DNA of 42,043 nt. It comes from CAZPDM01 sp964585305. GTDB taxonomy: Bacteria > Planctomycetota > Uabimicrobiia > Uabimicrobiales > JABWCH01. A program made the translations under genes and the position numbers. Each line of letters starts with the position of its first letter. Position 1 is the stretch's first letter. Under the pieces are notes generated by a model. The model worked only from the letters and a program-made list of their open reading frames with translations, did no database searches and was not told the origin of the DNA. This document shows, piece by piece, positions 1-7,274 of this stretch. Location of the stretch: assembly GCA_964585305.1 (NCBI GenBank), contig CAZPDM010000030.1, positions 1 to 42,043 of the forward strand. Direction: 5' to 3'.

Positions 1-38
1 ATATCGAGTTACAATTATTGCTATATTTTTGCTTATTT

Positions 39-167
39 TTAGCTGTTGAAGCCTTCCATACCTGCCCCATGAGATAGATTATCGATTGTTCCACAAGCAG
101 TAAACAATATAAATATACATAATATCAATGTGTTTTTTTTATAAAAATCAGTCTTAAAATACATCAT
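39..167 (-). CDS. Small entericidin-like lipoprotein (42 aa)
   Basis: A 42-residue reading frame on the minus strand. It starts with two consecutive ATG codons, preceded by a good ribosome site (AGAAGGAAG, about 4 bases away). The protein has a short charged N-terminus (K at 10-11), a hydrophobic stretch of about 11 residues, and a lipobox LFTAC with the acceptor cysteine at residue 25. A mature peptide of only 18 residues (CGTIDNLSHGAGMEGFNS) follows. This layout, a signal peptide, lipobox and tiny polar tail, resembles the entericidin family of small outer-membrane lipoproteins. That family link is inferred from architecture and weak sequence likeness only. It lies beyond the terminator of the beta-propeller gene, so it probably has its own promoter, but I see no convincing one. 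Confidence 0.6.
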   Translation of the reverse strand: MMYFKTDFYKKNTLILCIFILFTACGTIDNLSHGAGMEGFNS

Positions 168-240
168 CTGGCTTCCTTCTGACTGCTTAGGATAGTTGCT
201 TGCATATATAGAAAAAGCTTTACTCCATTTTTTTAAAAAA

Positions 241-268
241 AGGCTTGCAAAAAAATATTTGCGAGCCT
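241..268 (-). terminator. Rho-independent terminator of the beta-propeller gene
   Basis: An 11-bp stem (AGGCTTGCAAA with TTTGCGAGCCT, one G-T pair) and a 6-base loop. Read on the minus strand it lies 17 bases after the stop of the 286-1500 gene and is followed by a T-rich tract. T-rich sequence is also present on the plus-strand side, so it may work in both directions. Confidence 0.8.
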
Positions 269-285
269 TTTAATTTTGAGCAATG

Positions 286-1500
286 TTATTTATTTAAATC
301 TACACAAACAAGTTGTCCTGCACTACTTCTACAATAAAGAAGACCATGAGAAAAGACAGGGATATTCCAACAAACGTGATCTCTTTTAATGAGATTTAGA
401 ACTTTAGCAGAAGATATTTCTTTATATCCTTTTGGGGTTGCTTCTGCAATCATTACAGTTCCTTTATCAGTAAGAACAATCAGTTTATCGTTTATAAGAA
501 TAAGTGAGCCAAAACTAATGTCTTTTTTCCATTTTTCTTCGCCTGTTTTAAAATCGAGGCATTTGACGGATGCACCGCCAAATGCTTGGCCATCTATACC
601 ATAAAGATATCCATTAAAAAGAACGCAAGTTCCAAAGTGATTGCGCATTTTTTCATTTTTCCATAGTAATTTGGGAGTAGACGATTCGATGTCAAAACTT
701 GCGCAGCCAGTTCCATAGCCAGAAGAAATAAACATTCTACCATCGGAAATAATTGGATCTGCCGCATTCACATCATAACTTGTAATCCATTTATAGGACC
801 ATTTTTTACTTCCAGTCGCAATATCAATAAAGTAAATTGCTCTGCCACCAAATACTGCGGCATATTCTATTCCATCCTTTTTAAAAGGAACAAAGGAAGC
901 ATATCCCGAGCTTTCTGACATATCACTTTTCCATAAGATTTCGCCAGTAGATTTATTTAATGCGATCCCATATTCGCCAACATTTATAAATAGCTTTTCT
1001 CCACTGATAACAGGAGAACTTGCAAATCCCCATTTGGGTAATTCTGGGTCAAATTTTTCTTGCAGGTTATTTTCCCATTTTAATTTTCCACTATTTGCAT
1101 ATAAGCAGAAAACATGGCCTTCTCGACTAAGAGTATAAATAAGCCCATTATCGAATGTAGGTGTTGCTCGAGGTCCGGGGTAAGAACCAGCACTTATATT
1201 ATAACCATAAGTCCAAATCTCTTTACCAGTTTTCCTATCAAGACAAAAGATTACATCTTTCTTTTTGACATTACCCATTGTATACAAATAATCGCCTACT
1301 ACTGTAACTGTTGAAAATCCGTCTCCGACATTTTGCTCCCAAAGTATTTTAGGATTTTTTAATGCTTGAGGATTCCAATTTGTTTCTTGTACAATACTAT
1401 TGCCATTTAGGCCGCGCCATTTAGGCCAATCTTGAGAATAAAGGGAATTTGTGAATACTAATCCACATAAAAATAGAGTAATGATAAGTTTAAGTTGCAT
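286..1500 (-). CDS. Secreted PQQ-binding-like beta-propeller repeat protein
   Basis: 404 residues. The N-terminus is a signal peptide (MQLKLIITLFLCGLVFTNS, then SQDW). The mature protein opens with DWPKWRGLNGNS, a form typical of secreted PQQ-like propellers of Planctomycetota and Verrucomicrobia. Repeated blades carry the family pattern of a glycine-rich strand, YxxxxxGxVxCLD and TGKxxW (for example CLDRKTGKEIWTYGY, ALNKSTGEILWKS, CLDFKTGEEKWKKD). There are about seven or eight blades over residues 45-400. No dehydrogenase calcium or PQQ residues can be assigned, so a structural or binding role is as likely as an enzymatic one. The ribosome site AAAGGAAAATT sits just before the ATG. The gene starts 32 bases after the upstream peptidase and is probably co-transcribed with it. 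Confidence 0.85.
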   Translation of the reverse strand: MQLKLIITLFLCGLVFTNSLYSQDWPKWRGLNGNSIVQETNWNPQALKNPKILWEQNVGDGFSTVTVVGDYLYTMGNVKKKDVIFCLDRKTGKEIWTYGYNISAGSYPGPRATPTFDNGLIYTLSREGHVFCLYANSGKLKWENNLQEKFDPELPKWGFASSPVISGEKLFINVGEYGIALNKSTGEILWKSDMSESSGYASFVPFKKDGIEYAAVFGGRAIYFIDIATGSKKWSYKWITSYDVNAADPIISDGRMFISSGYGTGCASFDIESSTPKLLWKNEKMRNHFGTCVLFNGYLYGIDGQAFGGASVKCLDFKTGEEKWKKDISFGSLILINDKLIVLTDKGTVMIAEATPKGYKEISSAKVLNLIKRDHVCWNIPVFSHGLLYCRSSAGQLVCVDLNK

Positions 1501-1532
1501 AATTTTCCTTTCTTGGAACCATGTTGAGAAAT

Positions 1533-4500
1533 TTATCGTTTTTGTAAAGTAATGTCCACTTCGTGTATTTCTGTATTGCGTTGGAAAACAACTCGTATGA
1601 TAGTACCAGGTTGATACCGTTGCAATATTTTTGAATAATTTGCTAAATTAATAATTTCATGGCCTTGAATTCGGAGAAGAATATCTCCAGTTTTTAATCC
1701 AGCTTGTTCTGCAGCAGAATTTTTTTGCGCTATGTTTGCTATTTTTACTCCAATACCAATATATTCAAAATCGGGAACAAATCCTAAACTAGCACGAATT
1801 TTTCCAGAAGTAGGATTAGTTTCGGCTGTCTTTTCATTGTCCTTATTAGTAACATGAGCTATATTGTTTGTTAAAGGCTCTATGCGATTACTTAAATAAG
1901 TAATGGTTTCTTGTGCAATACGTGTTACTTTAAGTAAATCTGAAGAGATGATTCTATCAATTGTATCTTCAGGCGTATGATATGTATTGTCCGCACCTGT
2001 GAAAATTTGTATACTTGGAATGCTTACTTGTTGAAAACTAATATGATCGCTTGAATCCATCGAGCCTAAACAGGAAACAGGAATTCCTGTTGTATATGAG
2101 CAACCTTGAAAAATAAAAGGCCATTCTCGTGCAGTATTTGTACCAAATATTAAAATTGTATTATTCGTAATTCTGCCTACAGTATCCAGGTTTATCATAG
2201 CAATAGCTTGTTTTTTTAATATTTCTGGCAAATTTTTTACAAAATAATTAGAACCTAAGAGGCCAGATTCTTCTCCTGTAAAACATATAAAATATATTGG
2301 ACGTTTTCCAGGATTTTGCTGAAAATATCTAGCAAGTTCTAAAAGTACAGCTACTCCACTTGCATTATCATTTGCTCCAGGATGTATTTTTCCTTCATTA
2401 CCAGCTTTTGCCAGAGCAACTTTATTTCCTAAATAATCTATGCCTTGGCCAAGATGATCATAATGAGCACCAATAAAAATAGGTGATTGCGACATTTTGC
2501 TATCTAATCCAGGAACATAACCAATGACATTATGCAAAGCAATTGTTTGTGAGGTTGAAGATTGTTGCCAAGTTTGTAAGAATTCTTGTTTTTCAAAAGG
2601 TTGTAGTCCTATTGTTTTGAATTCTTTTGCTAAATATTCAGCGACTTCATTTAATTCTTTTGTTCCAAGTCCGCGTCCTTGCCATTTTTTATCAGAGAGA
2701 TATTCAACTTGTTTGAATATTCGCATTTCATCGAAAATGCTAGGAAGTTTTGCCAATGATTTTCGTTCAGGCAATTTTCCCATAGTAGGAGAAGTCATAT
2801 TTCCTAAAGTTACACTTATAGGTGATTGTAATAAAGGCCATTGTCCTTTTTTTACATTTTCAGGTTCATTTCCACGAAAAATAAGATAGCTATATTTTCC
2901 GTAATGTGGCAATTTTCTTAGCAACCCTGGTAAAGATTGAGGATTCCCTCCAAATATCCAGCATAAAGCATATTCAGGATTTTGAGGATGTTCTATAGTA
3001 AAAACAAAGGAATGTTGTTCTAAATCGTAGAACTGTCCGTCAATAGTAAGACCATCAGCTGCTGCCTTTTCTAAGTTTTCTGAATTTTTATTTTGCCATT
3101 GGATATTGCGTAATGTTAATATTTTTTTTAAATAAGAAGAAAACCGAGTATTTGTGCCACATATCCAAAGAGAAGTTTGAGGAAGATCTGAAATTCCTGC
3201 AAATATTTTCATTGTTTTATCTGAATTTGCAGAGATTTTCTCTCCCCAACGAGATATAGTATTTTGAAATATCTTTTGAGTTTCTTCAGATTCTGCACTT
3301 GCTAAAATAATTTGTGATTGAGATGATCCAATGATTTGGCCAATAGAAGATGGAATTTCGCTGCGATGTAATCTACGTAAAACATCAAACTCAGGGTCTA
3401 TATCAATGCGTACAGGTGTTTCTGGTAAAAGAAGACTAACTTGTTTTTCTTTTTCTGCTAAAGGGATTTTTGAAGAGAAAACTTCATTATTTTCATAAGT
3501 AATTGCAATAGGAATTTCTAATTCGTAAGGTTCTTTTGTCCCAGATTGTCGCAAAGTAAATTGTAATAAAGTATGTGGTGAAATTTTTCGGATTTTAGCA
3601 TTATCGATAGATAATTCTGGAACTCCAGTTTGATAAATACGTTCATGAAAGAATCTTGTTAGATCTTTTTTGCTAATTTCATTTGTTATTTTTATCCAAT
3701 CCTCAAAACTCGCATGTTGAAAAAGATGCCGGCGATAAAATTCTCGTATTATTTGTAAGAAAATTTCATCACCTAAACGAATACGAAGTTCATGGAACAT
3801 CATTGCAGATTTACCATAACCAACTGCTTCTGTAATTTGTGAATGGCGAGAAGTAAATTGCGATAAAGGAAAATCTTGATTGTCGCGTACAAAATCGCGA
3901 TACTTTTGCAAAGTAGCACGTCGATATTCGACAGCTTGGTTATTTATTTCTTTGAGTAAATGATCTGCTAAATATGCTGTTAAACCTTCACACCAATTGC
4001 CAGAAGCCGGGGTAACCATAACTCCATTTCCCCACCAATTATGTAAGATTTCGTGAGGATAGGAAGATTGTATGATAAAGGGAAAACGAATTACCTTTGG
4101 TCCAAGTAGAGTAAAACCAGGCATTCCATATCCTGTTTCCCAAAAGTTTTCTACTAATGAAAATTGAGAATATGGGTATGGGCCTATCATGTTATTATAG
4201 AGTCGAATATATTGATCCGTTGCATTTAGATATTGATTTGCAAGAGTGGGATCTGGCGAATGTAGATAAACAGCAGCTTTTACGCTTGGGAATTGTCTAA
4301 CATATTCTATCCATGATCCAGCCACAAGATAAATTTCTTCTACAGGAGAAGACTCCCAAACTGTAATACGATAGTCTCCTTGTAATTCATTTTTTATTTG
4401 TTTTCCTGGCATAATGACATGCCAACGGTTTGGAATATATATTTCTGCTGTAAAAGTGAATAATTTTTCATTTCCTTTAGGATACCATCCAGTTGAGCCA

Positions 4501-4964
4501 GATAAATAAATGCCTTGATTACAAATAATACCAGGCGTTTCAGAAAAACTTCTAGAATATTCCTGTGATGACTGAATAATATCATAATTTATTTTGCCAT
4601 TATATTTTATACGAAATTGCTTTGGCTCAAGAGAATTTCCTAAGAATATATAGGATTTCCATTTGACCTTATTACTTAAATTACCATTGATGTTAGGCGC
4701 ATTAAGATTTGAAGTTATTTCAGAAGTTGAAGATGCTTCATTTTGAGATTGTTTTTCAAAACAATCTCCTGATACATTTAAGTTTTCGTTTAAATTCCAA
4801 GTGTTTTTATCTCCTGGAATAAAAATAATATTATCTTCTACTAAAAGACGATTTTCTTCTGGAATAAGTTCAATTTTTAGATGGTGATGTTGTATTTTCC
4901 CTGCCTGAGCATAAGAAACTACAAAAATTAAAAAGTATATGCAAATCGTTATATAAGGTTTCAT
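1533..4964 (-). CDS. Secreted M1-M28 dual metallopeptidase with C-terminal PDZ domain
   Basis: About 1143 residues from the chosen ATG, which has an AGGTG ribosome site 9 bases upstream; a GTG 12 bases further out is possible. Domain order: signal peptide (1-20); an M1 aminopeptidase-like region with GYGMPG and zinc motif HEILHNWWGNG near residue 304, followed by the downstream NWCEGLTAYL glutamate; a linker; an M28 aminopeptidase domain at about 740-1020 with AHYDHLG (H834), GANDNASG, GEESGLLGS and SSDHISF supplying the di-zinc ligands; and a PDZ domain at about 1050-1143 with GIGVKI and AGLKTGDILLRI. All metal ligands of both peptidases appear intact. It probably degrades peptides outside the cytoplasm. 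Joining M1 and M28 peptidases in one chain is unusual. It is the first gene of a minus-strand unit with the beta-propeller gene. Confidence 0.87.
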   Translation of the reverse strand: MKPYITICIYFLIFVVSYAQAGKIQHHHLKIELIPEENRLLVEDNIIFIPGDKNTWNLNENLNVSGDCFEKQSQNEASSTSEITSNLNAPNINGNLSNKVKWKSYIFLGNSLEPKQFRIKYNGKINYDIIQSSQEYSRSFSETPGIICNQGIYLSGSTGWYPKGNEKLFTFTAEIYIPNRWHVIMPGKQIKNELQGDYRITVWESSPVEEIYLVAGSWIEYVRQFPSVKAAVYLHSPDPTLANQYLNATDQYIRLYNNMIGPYPYSQFSLVENFWETGYGMPGFTLLGPKVIRFPFIIQSSYPHEILHNWWGNGVMVTPASGNWCEGLTAYLADHLLKEINNQAVEYRRATLQKYRDFVRDNQDFPLSQFTSRHSQITEAVGYGKSAMMFHELRIRLGDEIFLQIIREFYRRHLFQHASFEDWIKITNEISKKDLTRFFHERIYQTGVPELSIDNAKIRKISPHTLLQFTLRQSGTKEPYELEIPIAITYENNEVFSSKIPLAEKEKQVSLLLPETPVRIDIDPEFDVLRRLHRSEIPSSIGQIIGSSQSQIILASAESEETQKIFQNTISRWGEKISANSDKTMKIFAGISDLPQTSLWICGTNTRFSSYLKKILTLRNIQWQNKNSENLEKAAADGLTIDGQFYDLEQHSFVFTIEHPQNPEYALCWIFGGNPQSLPGLLRKLPHYGKYSYLIFRGNEPENVKKGQWPLLQSPISVTLGNMTSPTMGKLPERKSLAKLPSIFDEMRIFKQVEYLSDKKWQGRGLGTKELNEVAEYLAKEFKTIGLQPFEKQEFLQTWQQSSTSQTIALHNVIGYVPGLDSKMSQSPIFIGAHYDHLGQGIDYLGNKVALAKAGNEGKIHPGANDNASGVAVLLELARYFQQNPGKRPIYFICFTGEESGLLGSNYFVKNLPEILKKQAIAMINLDTVGRITNNTILIFGTNTAREWPFIFQGCSYTTGIPVSCLGSMDSSDHISFQQVSIPSIQIFTGADNTYHTPEDTIDRIISSDLLKVTRIAQETITYLSNRIEPLTNNIAHVTNKDNEKTAETNPTSGKIRASLGFVPDFEYIGIGVKIANIAQKNSAAEQAGLKTGDILLRIQGHEIINLANYSKILQRYQPGTIIRVVFQRNTEIHEVDITLQKR

Positions 4965-5004
4965 TACAAGACACACCTATTTTTAGAAGGTTAAAAAAAA
5001 TAAG

Positions 5005-5033
5005 TTGCAAAAATGGATATAAGTTTATAAAAT
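5005..5033 (+). promoter_or_regulatory. Sigma-70-like promoter for queF-mutAB
   Basis: TTGCAA at 5005-5010, a 17-base spacer, then TAAAAT at 5028-5033. Transcription would begin near 5040, about 50 bases before queF and directly at the hairpin described next. Confidence 0.5.
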
Positions 5034-5040
5034 CATACAT

Positions 5041-5077
5041 AAATAGTATCTACTAATCAAGCAATTTAAAACTATTT
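5041..5077 (+). promoter_or_regulatory. Leader hairpin with T-run before queF
   Basis: AAATAGT pairs with ACTATTT across a 23-base loop and runs straight into a seven-T tract, before the queF ribosome site AGGAAAAAAG. It could be a small attenuator or a preQ1-responsive leader, since queF is a classic preQ1 target. The preQ1-I consensus (a CUAG-type loop, ACACC and a matching A-rich tail) is not met, so the ligand is speculation. Confidence 0.3.
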
Positions 5078-5091
5078 TTTTAGGAAAAAAG

Positions 5092-5478
5092 ATGGCCGAA
5101 GCAGAAGGAAAAATTTTTAATTGGGGACAAAACCAAAATATCAATAGTGATTTTTTAGAAGTATTTGATTTTGATAGTCCTGGCCAATATATAAAAACAG
5201 AATCTAATGAATTTAGTGCAGTTTGTCCATTTAGTGGACTTCCTGATACAGGAAAATTGATTATTGAATATTATCCAGAAGGAAGAAAGTGTGTTGAATT
5301 AAAGTCTTTGAAATATTATATTCTTAGCTTTAGAAATGTAGGAATTTATCAGGAAGCTGCTACACATAGAATTTACCAAGATATGAAAAAAGTCTTGCAA
5401 ACTTCTAAATTACGTGTAACTACCATTTATAATACACGCGGGGGATTTGATACAACTTGTATTGAAGGCAATATTTAA
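5092..5478 (+). CDS. queF: NADPH-dependent 7-cyano-7-deazaguanine reductase (preQ1 synthase)
   Basis: 128 residues, the size of the short (type I, YkvM-like) QueF. It reduces preQ0 to preQ1 in the cytoplasm, the last free-nucleobase step of queuosine tRNA modification. The catalytic block AVCPFSGLPDTG carries the cysteine that forms the thioimide and the nearby Asp. The family signature CVELKSLKYYILSFRN follows, and the C-terminus carries the RGGFDTT strand. The ATG has ribosome site AGGAAAAAAG. The neighbouring mutase genes are functionally unrelated; no other queuosine gene is in the window. The mutase start is 25 bases after the stop, so the genes are probably co-transcribed. Confidence 0.93.
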   Translation: MAEAEGKIFNWGQNQNINSDFLEVFDFDSPGQYIKTESNEFSAVCPFSGLPDTGKLIIEYYPEGRKCVELKSLKYYILSFRNVGIYQEAATHRIYQDMKKVLQTSKLRVTTIYNTRGGFDTTCIEGNI

Positions 5479-5503
5479 ATCTTTGGTTAAAAAGGAGTGT
5501 AAT

Positions 5504-7213
5504 ATGAGCGAACTTGCTAAAATGCCTGGGTTACGCGAAGATTTTCCTGCGCATACCCTTCAAGAATGGCGAGCAAGTGTAGAGAAGTTACTAGAAGGTA
5601 AATCTTATGATAAAATCATGCTAACACCTACACACGAAGGCATCATATTAAAGCCGGTTTATACAAAGGAAGATGTCGAAAATTTGCATAGAAATCTTGA
5701 ATTTCCTGGCTTAGGTTCCTATATTCGTGGGAATGAGCCACTTGGATATTTACAACACCCTTGGGAAGTTTCTCAAGAAATTTCTTATCCAACGCCGTTT
5801 GAATGTCATGAAGCTCTCCAACGTGATTTATCACGAGGGCTTACTCAGATACATCTTGTTTGCGATCGACCCACATGTAATGGAATTTCTGTTCACCATG
5901 CAAAAACAGAAGAAATTGGACTAGGTGGTGTATCTTTGACAAATGTGAGCGATTGGAATAAATTGTTAGATGGGATAGAAATAGAAAAATTTTCTTTCTT
6001 TATAGAAGCTGGCGTATCTGCACTACCTATTACTTCAATGTTATTAGCATATTTACAACAGAAACAGAAAAATATTTCTTGTTTAAAAGGTTGTATTGGC
6101 CTTGATCCATTAGGAGAGTTAGCTTTCTGTGGAAAATTGCCATGTTCATTAAAAGAACTCTATGATGAAATGGCTATGTTAACAAAATGGTCTATTGCTC
6201 AAACTCCCGATTTACGTACTATTGTTGTCTCCGGACATCCTTATCATAATGCTGGAGCTGATAGCGCGACAGAATTGGCTTATATGTTAGCAACTTCTGT
6301 GGAATATATTTTTCAAATGCAATCTCGAAGTTTAAAGATTGATCAAATTACTTCTAAATTTCAATGGAATATTTCTATTGGTTCTAATTTTTTCATGGAG
6401 ATTGCTAAGTTACGTGTTGCTAGAATGCTTTGGGCTGCAATCATAAAAGAACTAGGCGGAACAGCAGAATCAGGAAAAATTTATATTCATGCTCGTGGCT
6501 CAAGTTATAATAAAACTAAATATGATGTTCATGTAAATATGTTACGCAGCACAACAGAATCATTTAGTGCAATCTTAGGAGGCTGTCAAAGTCTTCACGT
6601 TTGTTGCTTTGATGAAGCATTAGGATTGCCTACAGAATTTTCGCGGCGTATTGCACGAAATCAGCAGCTTATTTTAAAAGAAGAATCTCATTTAAATCAA
6701 TTGATTGATCCTGCTGGTGGCTCATGGTATTTAGAAACTTTGACAGAAGAGCTTGCCCAACGAGTTTGGAAACTCTTTCAAGAAGTAGCAAAACAATCTG
6801 GAATGTATGCAATATTAGAACAAGGTATAGCTCAAAAAACTATTTCAGAAATCGCAAAATTAAGACGTGAGAATGTTCAAAATAATAAAGAAGTCTTAGT
6901 TGGCGTTAATATGTATGCTAACTCTCAAGAAATTCCAAATCAAATCAGAACTCTTGATCATAATGCAATCCAAAAACAAAGGCTTGAAGAAGTATCTAAA
7001 GATAAGATAATAGCAATTACATTACCAAGTGATGAAGAGATTCTTGGGCTTGCAACAGCTTTTCGTGAAGGGGCAAATTTGGGCCAGGCAGTACAACAAT
7101 TGCGCCCCATTTCTGAAACTGTTTCGATTCCGTCTTTGCAGATTCACCGGCTAGCAGAATCTTATGAGCAATCTAAAGATGTTGCTAAAAAAGATGAACC
7201 AAAAAGCAAATAA
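5504..7213 (+). CDS. mutA: Methylmalonyl-CoA mutase, small (beta) subunit
   Basis: 569 residues. The start at ATG 5504 is set by an AAAGGAGTG ribosome site; the open frame extends 57 bases upstream into queF, but that part is unlikely to be translated. It is the non-catalytic partner of the heterodimer that interconverts succinyl-CoA and methylmalonyl-CoA in propionate metabolism. The sequence aligns by eye with the TIM-barrel part of the large subunit (KPVYTKEDVENL, SGHPYHNAGADSATELAY, FFMEIAKLRVARMLW, DPAGGSWYLETLT). It has no DxHxxG cobalamin motif. It stops just after the linker, so the degenerate B12-like domain that many small subunits keep is absent. The large subunit follows 61 bases downstream. 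Confidence 0.9.
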   Translation: MSELAKMPGLREDFPAHTLQEWRASVEKLLEGKSYDKIMLTPTHEGIILKPVYTKEDVENLHRNLEFPGLGSYIRGNEPLGYLQHPWEVSQEISYPTPFECHEALQRDLSRGLTQIHLVCDRPTCNGISVHHAKTEEIGLGGVSLTNVSDWNKLLDGIEIEKFSFFIEAGVSALPITSMLLAYLQQKQKNISCLKGCIGLDPLGELAFCGKLPCSLKELYDEMAMLTKWSIAQTPDLRTIVVSGHPYHNAGADSATELAYMLATSVEYIFQMQSRSLKIDQITSKFQWNISIGSNFFMEIAKLRVARMLWAAIIKELGGTAESGKIYIHARGSSYNKTKYDVHVNMLRSTTESFSAILGGCQSLHVCCFDEALGLPTEFSRRIARNQQLILKEESHLNQLIDPAGGSWYLETLTEELAQRVWKLFQEVAKQSGMYAILEQGIAQKTISEIAKLRRENVQNNKEVLVGVNMYANSQEIPNQIRTLDHNAIQKQRLEEVSKDKIIAITLPSDEEILGLATAFREGANLGQAVQQLRPISETVSIPSLQIHRLAESYEQSKDVAKKDEPKSK

Positions 7214-7248
7214 ATCTAGCTTATTCGTCAAAAAAATATGACATGAGG

Positions 7249-7267
7249 CAGTGGGCTATTTCCACTG
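7249..7267 (+). promoter_or_regulatory. Hairpin immediately upstream of mutB start
   Basis: A perfect 6-bp stem (CAGTGG with CCACTG) and 7-base loop ends 7 bases before the mutB ATG. It occupies the place where a ribosome binding site should be; none is visible. It may couple or limit mutB translation. Confidence 0.35.
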
Positions 7268-7274
7268 AAAAAAT

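Noticed and set aside
4982..5010. Minus-strand promoter for the M1-M28 peptidase using the same TTGCAA
   Set aside because: The matching -10 (TCTAAA) is weak and would start the transcript inside the ribosome site.
5041..5080. Known preQ1 riboswitch before queF
   Set aside because: The conserved sequence blocks of the preQ1 classes I know are missing; only a generic hairpin remains.
5447..5503. N-terminal extension of the small mutase subunit that overlaps queF
   Set aside because: The strong AAAGGAGTG site fixes the start at ATG 5504, and the extension does not look like mutase sequence.
7255..7267. CCACTG before mutB as part of a cobalamin riboswitch, since mutB needs B12
   Set aside because: Only 61 bases separate the genes, and the rest of the cobalamin aptamer, including the B12 box, is absent.
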